A stretch of DNA of 64,000 nucleotides from an uncultured Fretibacterium sp. (GCA_947168585.1 CAMVMK010000002.1:1-64000); one strand, 5' to 3'; counted from the first letter of the stretch, positions 53,143 to 62,600 are shown. A program made the numbers and translations. Notes: generated by a model from the sequence alone, not told the origin.

Positions 53143-54624
53143 TTAATATTTTAAGACCGGTTTATTTTGAAGGACTGCACCGCCGTTTTTGGCAAATCCT
53201 ATGGTCATATTCGTGATATATTTTTCGATGAACTGAGAAATTTCTGTTTCATTCATTTTCAAATCGATTTTCGACAAAGCACGGTTAATAACAGAAAATA
53301 AATTTAATTTGCTCAAATGAGTTTCTTCGATTTCGCGGATAACTTCCTGCAAAACTACTTCGGTTTTTAATTCAATATTTCCGGCTGAAAAATATTCGTC
53401 AATATAAAAGAACGGAACATCATTATTTTGCAATCTTTGATAATAAGCCTGCGAGCAGTTGTCATATTCAAGCATTACTAAAAATTTTACTTCCGGAGTT
53501 AATTCGATAAGGGGCCAAAAATCGCAGTCGCTTGAAATTATTATCGCCGAGTCTACGGGGTTTTCAGTGTTACGCAGCGCGGCAATTTCGCGGTAAAATT
53601 TTATTGTCAAAGCTACATCAACGGCTGATTTTTCGTCCTTAACTCTGTCGGTCAGATAATATTCGAGCGGCAAATTTTCATTTCGTCTTAAAGCCCGCCA
53701 TTGCGAAGAAGTATGTTCGTCATCAACAAGCAAAATTTTAGCAACTTTATTAACAAGTCCTTTAGCGTCTAAATCTTTCATAATCCCGATAACTTTGCAA
53801 GGATCAGCGTTTTCGCAGTCAACCGCAATAATAACCCGCTGGGAAGAAGCAAAAAAATCTTCAGGATTAGTCAAAGCCGCATCGCCTGCTTCAGTAACTT
53901 TGCTCATGTCGTAAAATCTATCATGATTACGCTCATAAAGGATCGGCAGAAATTTAGCATCGTCTCTTAAAATATTTCCGTCGCCCTCGTCAGGATTCCA
54001 GTTTATAAAAGACTGATACGGAAATAAATCCCGAAATTCGCTGTAAATTCTTGCGGCTTCTTTGTTGCCTTCAATGGTGTTGCCTTTATTAATAAAAAAT
54101 AAATTTCGGACATAAGGCCATTTAATCCATTCGGGCAAAAATTTTTGACAGTTCGGGACGTGAGGCAGCAAATAATTATGAACATCAACAATATACTCAT
54201 CGAGCCTGCGCCGTGCCCGTACGAATTGAATCCCGTCAGCCTCTAAAGTTTTCAGAGCGTCTTGGGGAACTAAGTCCGGTATTCCGTCAAGATTTTTAAT
54301 ATCGGAATTCATTTCCGTGTAAATAGCTTTGAAATTTCTTTGAATTTTTGTTCTAAGTCTGCAAAGATTGCGGACTATTCGAGCTTCTTTATCTTGATTC
54401 ATTTCGTCATAGACGCTTCTATAAAATTGAGGGTTCATATTTTCAGTCTGGTCTATACCGAAGTATCTGTCATCAATTCCGATTAAAAAAGCAATTCTTG
54501 AAACTATTTCGCGTTTAGTTTTGGGTGTTTCAGGTTGAAATTTTATTGGTAAATTTTCTGAAAAACTTTGCAATGAAACTCTTTTCTCATCATCGAGCAT
54601 ATTGCCTATGCTGAAATCGCTCAT
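53143..54624 (-). CDS. NYN/PIN-like nuclease-domain protein with unknown N-terminal half
   Basis: A 493-residue soluble protein. Residues 1-260 are helical and unrecognised. Residues about 265-400 resemble a NYN (PIN-fold) RNase: VIIAVDCENADPCK, KDEKSAVDVALTIKFY and SAIIISSDCDFWPLIE supply the expected acidic residues. A C-terminal 90-residue helical tail follows. NYN domains cut RNA; the role here is unknown. Single-gene transcript between element D and a heptamer array. Defence or RNA processing are both possible. Confidence 0.7.
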   Translation of the reverse strand: MSDFSIGNMLDDEKRVSLQSFSENLPIKFQPETPKTKREIVSRIAFLIGIDDRYFGIDQTENMNPQFYRSVYDEMNQDKEARIVRNLCRLRTKIQRNFKAIYTEMNSDIKNLDGIPDLVPQDALKTLEADGIQFVRARRRLDEYIVDVHNYLLPHVPNCQKFLPEWIKWPYVRNLFFINKGNTIEGNKEAARIYSEFRDLFPYQSFINWNPDEGDGNILRDDAKFLPILYERNHDRFYDMSKVTEAGDAALTNPEDFFASSQRVIIAVDCENADPCKVIGIMKDLDAKGLVNKVAKILLVDDEHTSSQWRALRRNENLPLEYYLTDRVKDEKSAVDVALTIKFYREIAALRNTENPVDSAIIISSDCDFWPLIELTPEVKFLVMLEYDNCSQAYYQRLQNNDVPFFYIDEYFSAGNIELKTEVVLQEVIREIEETHLSKLNLFSVINRALSKIDLKMNETEISQFIEKYITNMTIGFAKNGGAVLQNKPVLKY

Positions 54625-54699
54625 AATATTTTTTACATCTTCCTTTCTAAAATTTTAATTTATATTTTAATTTTAATATTTTAGGAGCAGAAATTTTTT

Positions 54700-54732
54700 C
54701 ATTCCTAACTCCTAATTCCTCATCCCTAATTC
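54700..54732 (-). repeat. Heptamer array between yitT and the NYN gene
   Basis: Minus strand: TTAGGGA-TGAGGAA-TTAGGAG-TTAGGAA, directly after the YitT stop. Confidence 0.8.
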
Positions 54733-54734
54733 AT

Positions 54735-55607
54735 TTACAGGCTTTTCCAACTCTTGAAGCCTTTTCCTAAAACTTCTGAAGCGTCGCATATTGAGACAAA
54801 AGCTTTTTCGTCTTTTGCTTTCAAAAATCTTTTCAAAAGTGCTACATGACGGGGCTCAAGCAAAGTTATTAAAACCGGTCTTTCTTGGCCTGTGTAGCCT
54901 CCGCGCCCCTCGAGTCTTGTTACTCCTTTGCCGAGAGAATTTATAAATTTGCTGACCTCGTCGGGAATATTCGTAATTATAATAGCCTGTTTTCTTTTAT
55001 CGAAATTATGATTGACTGTATCGACTGCAATTCCGTTGATATAAAGTCCGACTGCTCCGTAAACTACAGACTCAAGGCCGATAATTCCGATTGAAAAACC
55101 TAAAATTACAAAATTAATTAATATAGTGAAGCGTCCGATTTCAATTCCGTAACGCCTGCGCAGGGCAACGCCTAAAATATCCGTGCCTCCGCCGGAACCG
55201 CCCGTGTTAATCATCAGGCCGCCCGCAGAACCTTTTAATAATCCGACAATAACTGTAGCCATGAATTTATCATCAGGTAAAGGCAGAGGAATTTTCTCAA
55301 AAACTTTCAGCATCGTTGAAAGAGTCGAAAAAGCTATGAGAGTCAAAATTAAAAATCTTGTGTTCAAGTCTTTGCGGGCCCATAGAATAAGCAGAATATT
55401 TCCCGTCAAAATCACCCAGACAGGCGAAATCCCGAACATATAATTAGTAAGGACAGCTATTCCGGAAATTCCTAAATCCGGGAAACGGTAATGAAGCGTA
55501 AAATAATTTACGGCAAATGCTTGAATAGTACTCGCTATAAGTATAGTTAAAACTGATTTCCATTCTTTTTTAATTAAAGAAAATAACGAATTAAAAAATT
55601 TTTTCAT
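54735..55607 (-). CDS. YitT family membrane protein
   Basis: A 290-residue protein with five to six membrane segments (FPDLGISGIAVLTNYMFG; LLKGSAGGLMINTGGSGGGTDI) and a soluble C-terminal DUF2179 domain (QAIIITNIPDEVSKFINS). Members are widespread in Firmicutes and related phyla; transport is suspected but not proven. Single gene upstream of the NYN gene. Confidence 0.9.
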   Translation of the reverse strand: MKKFFNSLFSLIKKEWKSVLTILIASTIQAFAVNYFTLHYRFPDLGISGIAVLTNYMFGISPVWVILTGNILLILWARKDLNTRFLILTLIAFSTLSTMLKVFEKIPLPLPDDKFMATVIVGLLKGSAGGLMINTGGSGGGTDILGVALRRRYGIEIGRFTILINFVILGFSIGIIGLESVVYGAVGLYINGIAVDTVNHNFDKRKQAIIITNIPDEVSKFINSLGKGVTRLEGRGGYTGQERPVLITLLEPRHVALLKRFLKAKDEKAFVSICDASEVLGKGFKSWKSL

Positions 55608-55661
55608 TCATTAAAAAATCTCCTTCATAAAAATTTCGATTCAATAAATATTAACACACAG

Positions 55662-55700
55662 AAAAATAGCCGCGCCCGTTAAAATTCAGGTTGCGGCTTT
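55662..55700 (-). terminator. Intrinsic terminator of the OadB-like gene
   Basis: Minus strand: AGCCGC...GCGGCT with an inner CCTG/CGGG stem, followed by ATTTTTC. Confidence 0.7.
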
Positions 55701-55727
55701 AATGTTTCAGACTGTAATTAAATTTCT

Positions 55728-56936
55728 TTAGCGCGATAATAATGTAAGCATAACGCCCGCAGCAACTGCCGTACCGATAACTCCGGCGACGTTCGGGCCC
55801 ATAGCGTGCATTAATAAGAAATGTCCGGGGTATTCTTTCTGGACGCAGCGTTGAACAACGCGGGCAGCCATAGGAACTGCCGAGACTCCAGCCGCTCCGA
55901 TCATCGGGTTAATCTTTCCGCCGGATAAAATTTTCATAATCTGGCCGAAAACAACTCCGCCGAATGTGCTGAAAATGAAAGCGACAAGACCGAGACAAAT
56001 AATAGCAAGCGTCTGGCCGGTCAAGAATTTATCTGCCGCCATCGTAGAACCGACTGAAAGAGCTAAGAAAATCGTTACGATATTCATTAACTCGTTCTGT
56101 GCTGTGTTGCTGAGTCTTTCAGTAACTCCGCACTCGCGTAATAAATTTCCGAACATCAAAGTTCCTACAAGAGGCACGCAGGCCGGAAGAATTAATCCTG
56201 AAACTATTGTGCAGATAATCGGGAATAAAATTTTCTCGCGTTTGCTGACCTGACGAAGCTGACCCATGACGATGCCGCGGTCTTTCTTCGAGGTCATTAA
56301 ATAAATAACGGGCGGCTGAATCATCGGGACTAATGACATATAGCTGTAAGCAGCAACGGCGATTGCTCCTAAAATCTGAGTCTGTCCGAGCATGACTGTT
56401 AAATAAATACTCGTAGGACCGTCTGCTCCGCCGATGATAGCGATACTTGCGGCTTCTTTAATGTTGAATGAAACGAGGCCGTTCGTTAAAGCTCCGAGCC
56501 AGTTAGCTCCGATAAATGCAACGAAAACTCCGAACTGCGCCGCCGCTCCGAGCAAGAAAGTTATAGGATTAGCGATTAACGGTGCGAAGTCCGTCATTGC
56601 TCCGATGCCTAAGAAAATTAAAATCGGATAAATTTCAAATTCTGCGCCGTAATATAACGAACGTAAAAATCCGATAGTGTGGGTTGCTTCGTTGAACTCG
56701 TCCCAAATTCCTGAAAAAGGCAGATTGACGAGCAGACACCCGAAAGCAATCGGAACAAGCAATAACGGCTCAAAACCTTTGCCGATAGCAAGATATAACA
56801 GAACGAACGAAACAAGAATCATTATTATCGGTCCGTACATTTGAAGAGCGTTAGTGGCATTCGGATTAATCAAGCCCATAAAGCCGGACTTCATGAGAAG
56901 GTCTTTCAATGCCGTTAAATATACTTCAAAACTCAT
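55728..56936 (-). CDS. Sodium-pumping decarboxylase beta subunit (OadB/MmdB/GcdB family)
   Basis: A 402-residue protein with about eleven membrane segments and the family core IIGGADGPTSIYLTVML with its Asp, plus GFEPLLLVPIAFGCLLVN and GAAGVSAVPMAARVVQ. It would export sodium while a biotin carrier loses CO2. The carboxyltransferase, biotin and gamma subunits are not next to it, so partners must lie elsewhere. Confidence 0.9.
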   Translation of the reverse strand: MSFEVYLTALKDLLMKSGFMGLINPNATNALQMYGPIIMILVSFVLLYLAIGKGFEPLLLVPIAFGCLLVNLPFSGIWDEFNEATHTIGFLRSLYYGAEFEIYPILIFLGIGAMTDFAPLIANPITFLLGAAAQFGVFVAFIGANWLGALTNGLVSFNIKEAASIAIIGGADGPTSIYLTVMLGQTQILGAIAVAAYSYMSLVPMIQPPVIYLMTSKKDRGIVMGQLRQVSKREKILFPIICTIVSGLILPACVPLVGTLMFGNLLRECGVTERLSNTAQNELMNIVTIFLALSVGSTMAADKFLTGQTLAIICLGLVAFIFSTFGGVVFGQIMKILSGGKINPMIGAAGVSAVPMAARVVQRCVQKEYPGHFLLMHAMGPNVAGVIGTAVAAGVMLTLLSR

Positions 56937-57049
56937 ATTGAAAAATCAAATCCTTTCTAAATTCTAAAATGGAAAAAATTTTTTTATTTCTAATAATTAA
57001 CGTAATTTATATCACAGATTAAAGGACTTTGGCAAACATTAGAAAGGCA

Positions 57050-57081
57050 AGTAGGAGTTAGGAAGTAGAAAGTAGGAAGTG
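57050..57081 (+). repeat. Heptamer array upstream of the HIT gene
   Basis: GTAGGAG-TTAGGAA-GTAGAAA-GTAGGAA-GTG on the plus strand, 130 bases before the ATG. Confidence 0.75.
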
Positions 57082-57165
57082 AAAAAATTTTTAATCCTGT
57101 AAAATTCTAATTCAAAATTCAAAATAAAAATTAAGTAGATATATTAATTGTTAATTTTCGGACTT

Positions 57166-57174
57166 TGCTATAAA
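57166..57174 (+). promoter_or_regulatory. Extended -10 promoter for HIT-rpsU-yqeY
   Basis: TGC-TATAAA 36 bases before the HIT gene ATG; TTGTTA lies 15 bases further up. Confidence 0.5.
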
Positions 57175-57209
57175 ATCTTATCGTTATTTTTAGGAGGCTG
57201 TAAATTTTA

Positions 57210-57548
57210 ATGGACGATTGTATTTTCTGTAAGATAGCGAACGGCGAAATTCCCGCTAATTTCATTTATAGCGATGAAAAAGTCGTTGCGTTTAAGGATT
57301 CTAATCCTCAAGCGCCTGTTCATGTTCTTGTTATCCCCAAGAAGCATTATAAATCAGGGATCGCAGTTGATGATCCTGCAGTTTGGGCTGACTTGATGAG
57401 CAGTGCCGTGAAAGTTGCCCGTGAACTCGGCCTTGAAAAAGACGGTTACAGAATGGTAATCAATACAGGCGAACAAGGCGGGCAGACAGTACCTCACCTC
57501 CATCTGCATTTATTAGCAGGACGTAATCTCGGTTGGCCTCCGGGCTAA
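57210..57548 (+). CDS. HIT-family protein (HinT-like)
   Basis: A 112-residue protein with the zinc site C-I-F-C near the start, the FKDSNPQAPVHVLVIPKKH block and the catalytic triad HLHLHLLAGR at the C-terminus. HinT proteins hydrolyse nucleoside phosphoramidates such as adenosine 5'-phosphoramidate. That chemistry is of interest given the phosphoramidate-type operon at 30-34 kb, but HinT is nearly universal and the two are 23 kb apart. First gene of a three-gene group with rpsU and yqeY. Confidence 0.94.
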   Translation: MDDCIFCKIANGEIPANFIYSDEKVVAFKDSNPQAPVHVLVIPKKHYKSGIAVDDPAVWADLMSSAVKVARELGLEKDGYRMVINTGEQGGQTVPHLHLHLLAGRNLGWPPG

Positions 57549-57555
57549 CACCGAT

Positions 57556-57575
57556 TGCCTACCTGCCGTAAGGCA
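57556..57575 (+). promoter_or_regulatory. CCTGCC-GTAA-GGCAGG hairpin before rpsU
   Basis: A perfect six-base-pair hairpin 34 bases before the rpsU start. It has a short loop and no T tract, so it is not a plain terminator. It may be an RNA processing site or a repressor target. Confidence 0.45.
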
Positions 57576-57607
57576 GGCCGAAAGAATCCGAAGGGAGGGA
57601 TTTTAAC

Positions 57608-57805
57608 ATGACGACAGTAACCCGTAAGGAAGGCGAGTCTCTCGAGGATACCCTCAGAAGATTTAAGCGAGAGGTAGCAAGAGTAGGGACGCTCCGCGAA
57701 GCGCGAAAACGCGAACATTACGAGAAACCCAGCGACGCTAAAAAAATCAAACGCGCTGAGGCAGCACGTAAACGCAAGAGTATGCGCCACAGGAATCCAG
57801 GTTAA
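57608..57805 (+). CDS. rpsU: Ribosomal protein S21
   Basis: A 65-residue basic protein: [20 protein letters not shown], then [20 protein letters not shown], the full S21 pattern. S21 joins the 30S subunit near the anti-Shine-Dalgarno sequence and helps initiation. Ribosome-binding sequence GGGAGGG is strong. HIT-S21-YqeY order is common. Confidence 0.97.
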   Translation: MTTVTRKEGESLEDTLRRFKREVARVGTLREARKREHYEKPSDAKKIKRAEAARKRKSMRHRNPG

Positions 57806-57811
57806 TTTTAT

Positions 57812-57865
57812 AGGAGTGGGGAGCAGGGAATTAAAAAAATTTTTTAGCTCCCCGCTATTTTTTAT
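57812..57865 (+). terminator. Intrinsic terminator after rpsU
   Basis: GGGGAGC pairs with GCTCCCC across an AT-rich loop, followed by GC and a T-rich stretch. Confidence 0.75.
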
Positions 57866-57898
57866 TTTTCTATAATTTCAAAAGGAGAAAAATTTTTC

Positions 57899-58348
57899 AT
57901 GTCATTAACTCAAGATATTACACACGATTTAACGCAGGCAATGAAAGAAAGAACAGAGCCGAAACTCTCGACTCTCAGAATGTTGAAAGCAGAACTTCAA
58001 AAACTTCAGGCCGATAAAGGCAAATCCGCCGAAATTACAGACGATGATGTCTATACGGTCATCAAAAAATTAATTAAGCAGCGCAAAGACGCCGCCGAGC
58101 AGTATAAAGCCGGAGGAGCTGAAGACCGCGCAGAGTCTGAACTCGCTGAAATTAAAATCCTTGAGCCTTATCTGCCGAAACAGTTAAGCGATGAAGAAAT
58201 TGACGCTTTAGTCTCTAAAGCCGCAAAAGAAATTAATGCTTCATCGCCTAAAGACATGGGAAAATTAATGAAAGCTGTTATGGCAAAAGCTAAAGGCCTT
58301 GCAGACGGTTCAAGAGTTAAAGATAAAGTCAGCGCATTTCTTAATTAG
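57899..58348 (+). CDS. GatB/YqeY domain protein
   Basis: A 149-residue protein with the YqeY pattern: LRMLKAELQKLQ, VIKKLIKQRKDAAEQYKAGG, ILEPYLPKQLS and a C-terminal DMGKLMKAVMAKAKG. It resembles the tRNA-binding tail of GatB but acts alone; its function is not known. AAAAGGAG precedes the ATG by 9 bases. Confidence 0.93.
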   Translation: MSLTQDITHDLTQAMKERTEPKLSTLRMLKAELQKLQADKGKSAEITDDDVYTVIKKLIKQRKDAAEQYKAGGAEDRAESELAEIKILEPYLPKQLSDEEIDALVSKAAKEINASSPKDMGKLMKAVMAKAKGLADGSRVKDKVSAFLN

Positions 58349-58378
58349 GAATAAAAAATCACGAACATTTTAGATTTT

Positions 58379-58424
58379 CACTCCTAACTCCCTGACTGCC
58401 GCCAGGCAGGCCTCACTCCTCACT
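58379..58424 (-). repeat. Heptamer array with an inserted hairpin
   Basis: Minus-oriented units at both ends, with CTGCC-GCCA-GGCAG between them. The inserted hairpin resembles the one before rpsU. Confidence 0.7.
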
Positions 58425-58444
58425 AAAATTAAAAGGTAAGTTCC

Positions 58445-58480
58445 GTGCCGGGGTCTTTTGAAATTCCCCGGCGCTTTTTT
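58445..58480 (+). terminator. Intrinsic terminator after yqeY
   Basis: GCCGGGG-loop-CCCCGGC followed by G, C and six T. Strong. Confidence 0.9.
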
Positions 58481-58578
58481 CACTGAAAAGTATGAGAAAA
58501 GATATTGTTTCTACGTGGACAATATATATTTGAATTGCATTGCGCGGAATTATATACGGCAAATTAAAATCTGTCAAA

Positions 58579-59835
58579 TCACTTAGAAAAATCTAAGTCA
58601 TTTTCTAATTCATTTATCGTTATATTCTGCGGTTCGATTTTCGTAACTTTCAAAACATAATCGTTAGAAACAAATTCAGTTTTCACCGGCAAAGTTACAG
58701 GAGCCATAAAAATATTTGTCATGTCGGCGTATGCTTTGATATTAATATTTTCGCGTGAAATTTTTGAAATTACTGACGGTCTGCCCTCAATCGTTATAGA
58801 AACATTCGGAGGATTAGCCTCCCAAGTCTGCAGAGGGTCAACGTTGCGGAGTTCGACAGGAATATTAGTCAATAAAGTTTCGGCGCGTGTCTCACTTAAC
58901 TGCAGGCTGACTTTAACTGAAGAATTATTGACGAGTGAAACTCCCTCAATTTCCGGCTGTCGTAAGGGCACGACTATAGATTGATTTTCATTTTCAGTGG
59001 CTGACGAAATATCTATAAGTTCAGTGTCAATAGCTTCGATTTTTGCTAAATCCTCACGATTTCCCTCAATTTGAATTTCAGACGGCTCTGTAGTAACGGA
59101 ACGGATTTCGTAATCGTCATCAAGTTTTCCGGTTAATCTTACGTTCACGGGGACTCTTTTGCGGGGAAGACCGCGAACTAAATTTCCATGAAAACGGACT
59201 TGAGCAGGCTCAACGGTTACATTTCCCTCAAAGGCTTCAGACTGCGAAAATTTCACGGCCATTAAACGCTCTCCGCCCTCTTGTAATTCTTCGATTGTCG
59301 GAGTTATACGGACTGAGCCGATTTTAACAACGTCATCTTCTGCGCCCCTGATGCCGACTTCCTTAGGGATTATTTCAACGCCCTCGATATAATGACCTTC
59401 CGGAATATTTTGCGGCAAAACTGTTTCGACAGTCATTAAACGCGTAACCTGCCGGACTAAATCTAAAGTTGCCTGCGACGGAAAACACGAAACTAAATAT
59501 ATATTAATAGGCAGATCTACGTTTATATTAGCGGTGTAACGTTTCCCTGGTGCTAAATTTCGGGCATCGACATAAGCCTTTACGGAATTATAGTCAAGGT
59601 GCATGATTGCTTCTTCAGGGCCTCGAATTTCAATATCGACTTCGGAAAGACGGCCGCGAACTATAGTCTGCGCATCAAGTCCGCGATATTCAATAGGGCA
59701 TGAAAACTGCCGCGTTATATATTCGCTTTCTTCAATGCCGGTAACGTAAATCCACATTCCGAGAGCAAGAAAAATCGAAAGAGCCCATAAAGTCCAAGAC
59801 GATGCTAAAATTTTATCGAAATTAAAATTTTTCAA
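58579..59835 (-). CDS. YbbR-domain protein (CdaR-like)
   Basis: A 418-residue protein with one N-terminal membrane segment (WTLWALSIFLALGMWIYV) and about four YbbR repeats outside the membrane, with phrases such as VEIRGPEEAIMHLD and VSITIEGRPSVISKI. In Firmicutes CdaR of this type binds and controls the diadenylate cyclase CdaA. Its start overlaps the cdaA stop by 4 bases, which supports that role. Confidence 0.92.
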   Translation of the reverse strand: MKNFNFDKILASSWTLWALSIFLALGMWIYVTGIEESEYITRQFSCPIEYRGLDAQTIVRGRLSEVDIEIRGPEEAIMHLDYNSVKAYVDARNLAPGKRYTANINVDLPINIYLVSCFPSQATLDLVRQVTRLMTVETVLPQNIPEGHYIEGVEIIPKEVGIRGAEDDVVKIGSVRITPTIEELQEGGERLMAVKFSQSEAFEGNVTVEPAQVRFHGNLVRGLPRKRVPVNVRLTGKLDDDYEIRSVTTEPSEIQIEGNREDLAKIEAIDTELIDISSATENENQSIVVPLRQPEIEGVSLVNNSSVKVSLQLSETRAETLLTNIPVELRNVDPLQTWEANPPNVSITIEGRPSVISKISRENINIKAYADMTNIFMAPVTLPVKTEFVSNDYVLKVTKIEPQNITINELENDLDFSK

Positions 59836-60677
59836 TTTACAAGACCTCCTGTTCTGTCAGGGTCTGTTATATCAGGATTTGTCCAGAAAAGTTTTTTAAG
59901 TTTTTCAAAACGGTCTTTCCAGCTTGAAACAGTTTTTTCACCGACGAAATAATACATTAAATTTTTTTCAACTTGAAAATCTTTAATATTTTTGTCGAGC
60001 CTCCCGGAAGCTGCTAAAGAAATTTCTCCGCGTTCTTCTGAAACTATAAAGACAAGAGCGTCAGTTTTCTGCGTAACTCCGAGTGCCGCTCTGTGCCGCG
60101 TTCCGTACCAGCGCGAAATTTCAGGAGCGTCAGCTAAAGGAAGATAACAGCCCGCCGCGATAATTTTGTAACGGTCAAGAACTATTGCGCCGTCATGCAG
60201 AGGATTACCGACCCAAAATATAGTCTCGATTAATTCCTGCGTTATATTCGCGTTTAATTGAATTGCCGTGTCTGTGTATTCACCGAGAGGATCATCACGC
60301 TGAAGAACAATTAACGCGCCGATTTTATTAGCCTTGAGATACTGCAGGGCTTTAGAAATTTGATTTACGCGGACTTCAGCTTCGTCCGTCGAGATTTTAC
60401 GCTTATAAAAACGTCCGCGCCCAAGTTCAACTAACATTTTTCTAAGTTCAGGCTGAAAGACAATCGGCACAGCTAAACTCAAAGCAACAAGCGAACTTCC
60501 TAAGAACCACGAAAGCAAACGGAATCTGAACATCGCCGCGAGCCACCATAAAAGCGCAAGAATTAAAACGCCCTTGACTAACTGCAAAGCCTGCGTTCCG
60601 ACAAGAACAACGAGTATTCTATAAATTATTAATGAAACAATCGCAATGTCTATTAAACTTCTTATATTCGTCCACAT
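59832..60677 (-). CDS. cdaA: Diadenylate cyclase CdaA
   Basis: A 281-residue protein with three N-terminal membrane segments and a DAC domain carrying the catalytic DGA (162-164) and RHR (194-196) motifs. It makes c-di-AMP from two ATP at the membrane. It overlaps ybbR by 4 bases. A heptamer array and pyruvate kinase lie upstream; in some bacteria c-di-AMP controls pyruvate metabolism, but that is not shown here. Confidence 0.95.
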   Translation of the reverse strand: MWTNIRSLIDIAIVSLIIYRILVVLVGTQALQLVKGVLILALLWWLAAMFRFRLLSWFLGSSLVALSLAVPIVFQPELRKMLVELGRGRFYKRKISTDEAEVRVNQISKALQYLKANKIGALIVLQRDDPLGEYTDTAIQLNANITQELIETIFWVGNPLHDGAIVLDRYKIIAAGCYLPLADAPEISRWYGTRHRAALGVTQKTDALVFIVSEERGEISLAASGRLDKNIKDFQVEKNLMYYFVGEKTVSSWKDRFEKLKKLFWTNPDITDPDRTGGLVN

Positions 60678-60690
60678 CTTTATTTTTTAT

Positions 60691-60770
60691 GGTGAGGGGT
60701 TAGGAATTTTTTTTAACTTCTAACGCCCGCCATTAGCGGGGAGGCCTAACTCCTCACTCCTAATCCTAAC
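60691..60770. repeat. Two opposed heptamer arrays between pyk and cdaA
   Basis: Plus-oriented units at 60691-60706 and minus-oriented units at 60743-60770 flank a CCCGCCATTAGCGGG hairpin. Together they form a long imperfect inverted repeat just after the pyk stop. Confidence 0.75.
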
Positions 60771-62539
60771 TAAACTACAAGCCTTACGACTCCGCGATAG
60801 ACAAGACCGCGTGTTCCGTCAACCGAAACTACATCATCGTCCATCAAAGTTGAAAAAGCGTCCGCAACTCCGACAATGCAAGGCAGGTTATAGTCCATTG
60901 CAAGAGCGTTGCCCTCCGAGAATAATAATCCGCTTTCAAATAAAACCGCTCCGACTTTATCGAGTACGGGTCTGTAATCTTCGCTTAACTGCCTCACGAC
61001 TAAAATACAGCCTGGTGTAACTTTTTCGATAGCTTCTTCCGGCGTTCTCGCTATGCAGACTTTTCCGACAGCGTTGCGGGCAGAAAGCGGCGTTCCTGAT
61101 AATAAAATTGTTCCTGTCGTTAAAACTTCTACAACGTTAGTTGAACCCGGACGGCCTACAGGAACTCCGGCAGTTATTACGACAAGTTCGCCTTCGGGCA
61201 GTAATTTTTGATGAACGCATGTAGTTATAGCTTCACGGGCAGCAACGTTAATATCCGACATTTCTGAAAGTCTTACAGGCTGGACTCCCCACCATAAAGC
61301 AAGCTCGCGCCAAGTCTGCTGGCTCGGAGTAACGCCTAAGATAGGACATTCGGGGCGGTGTTTGCTTATCATTTTTGCTGTGAGTCCGCTGCGGCTTAAA
61401 GAAATTATCGCAGGTGCTTTTATTTGTTTCGCTATTAAGACTGCTGCTCCGCTGACTGCGTCCGGGACAGGGATACCCTCAAGTTCAACGGGATTTTGCT
61501 CGTTGTTTTTATGATTGCCCCAAAGTCCTAATTCTTTTTCGGCACGGTCAACGATTCTTCTCATTGTAGCAACGGCCTGAACGGGATAACTTCCTGAAGC
61601 AGTTTCGCCTGAAAGCATAACAGCGTCCGTACCGTCAAGAACTGCGTTAGAGACATCGCTTGCTTCGGCTCTCGTAGGTCGCGGATTTCTAATCATCGAG
61701 TCTAACATTTGAGTAGCAACGATTACGACTTTACCGCGAACGCGGCACATCTCAATAATTTTTTTCTGGACTAAAGGCACGTCTTCCGTAGCAATTTCAA
61801 CGCCTAAATCTCCTCTCGCTACCATAACGCCGTCAACAACGTCAACGATTTCTTCAATATTTTGAACGGCCTGACGGGTCTCGATTTTTGCAAGAATTTT
61901 CATATTTCCGCCGTAACTTTGAATGAGCCTTCTAACGTCTTTAATATCTTGAGCAGTTTTTACGAACGAGACCGCTAAATATTCCATGCCGTGCTGAATG
62001 CCCCAAGCTATGTCTTCTTTGTCTTTTTCTGAAAGAGCCGGAAGAGTTATATCAGAGCCGGGCAGATTTATTCCTTTAGTGTTTCGCAGCGAGCCTCCTA
62101 CTATGACTTTGCAGTGAACATCATCGCCGTGAATTTTCTCGACTTCAAGATTTAATGTTCCGTCATCAATATAAATATTTTGTCCTGGTTCGACTTCGTG
62201 AGCCAATAATTTATAATTCACCCAAATTTTTTCGGGCGTTCCTTCAAAGGCCTGTTCGCATGAAGATAAAATAATTTTGTCGCCCTGATTCAAAAATATT
62301 TCGCCGTCTTTAACGTGGCCTGTTCTAATTTCCGGGCCTTTAGTGTCAAGTAAAGCGGCCAAGGGCTTTTTAGTTGAGCGTTCGACTCTTCGGATTAATT
62401 TTAATTTTTTCTCGTGTCCTTCGTAGTCGCCGTGAGAAAAATTTAATCTTGCGACATTCATTCCGGCTTCGGCCATAGCTTTTAGAGTTTCAAAATTATC
62501 GCTTGCCGGCCCTATGGTGCAGACGATTTTTACAAACAT
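60770..62539 (-). CDS. pyk: Pyruvate kinase with C-terminal PEP-utiliser-like domain
   Basis: A 589-residue enzyme. The barrel domain begins VKIVCTIGPASDNFETL; K and E ligands are in MVARGDLGVEIATEDVP near 240; a C-terminal extension (about 495-589) resembles the swivelling domain of PEP-using enzymes, but where the active His of PPDK would be it reads EGNALAMDYNLPC, so it is not catalytic. It makes ATP and pyruvate in the last step of glycolysis. It lies upstream of cdaA in the same direction. Confidence 0.96.
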   Translation of the reverse strand: MFVKIVCTIGPASDNFETLKAMAEAGMNVARLNFSHGDYEGHEKKLKLIRRVERSTKKPLAALLDTKGPEIRTGHVKDGEIFLNQGDKIILSSCEQAFEGTPEKIWVNYKLLAHEVEPGQNIYIDDGTLNLEVEKIHGDDVHCKVIVGGSLRNTKGINLPGSDITLPALSEKDKEDIAWGIQHGMEYLAVSFVKTAQDIKDVRRLIQSYGGNMKILAKIETRQAVQNIEEIVDVVDGVMVARGDLGVEIATEDVPLVQKKIIEMCRVRGKVVIVATQMLDSMIRNPRPTRAEASDVSNAVLDGTDAVMLSGETASGSYPVQAVATMRRIVDRAEKELGLWGNHKNNEQNPVELEGIPVPDAVSGAAVLIAKQIKAPAIISLSRSGLTAKMISKHRPECPILGVTPSQQTWRELALWWGVQPVRLSEMSDINVAAREAITTCVHQKLLPEGELVVITAGVPVGRPGSTNVVEVLTTGTILLSGTPLSARNAVGKVCIARTPEEAIEKVTPGCILVVRQLSEDYRPVLDKVGAVLFESGLLFSEGNALAMDYNLPCIVGVADAFSTLMDDDVVSVDGTRGLVYRGVVRLVV

Positions 62540-62600
62540 GATTTTTTACCCCCCGTGATGAAAATTTTGAATTTTTGATTAGATTATACAGGAAAAAAGG

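Noticed and set aside
57210-57548. Functional link of HinT to the phosphoramidate-like operon
   Set aside because: HinT hydrolyses phosphoramidates, but it is nearly universal, sits in the usual rpsU context and lies 23 kb away.
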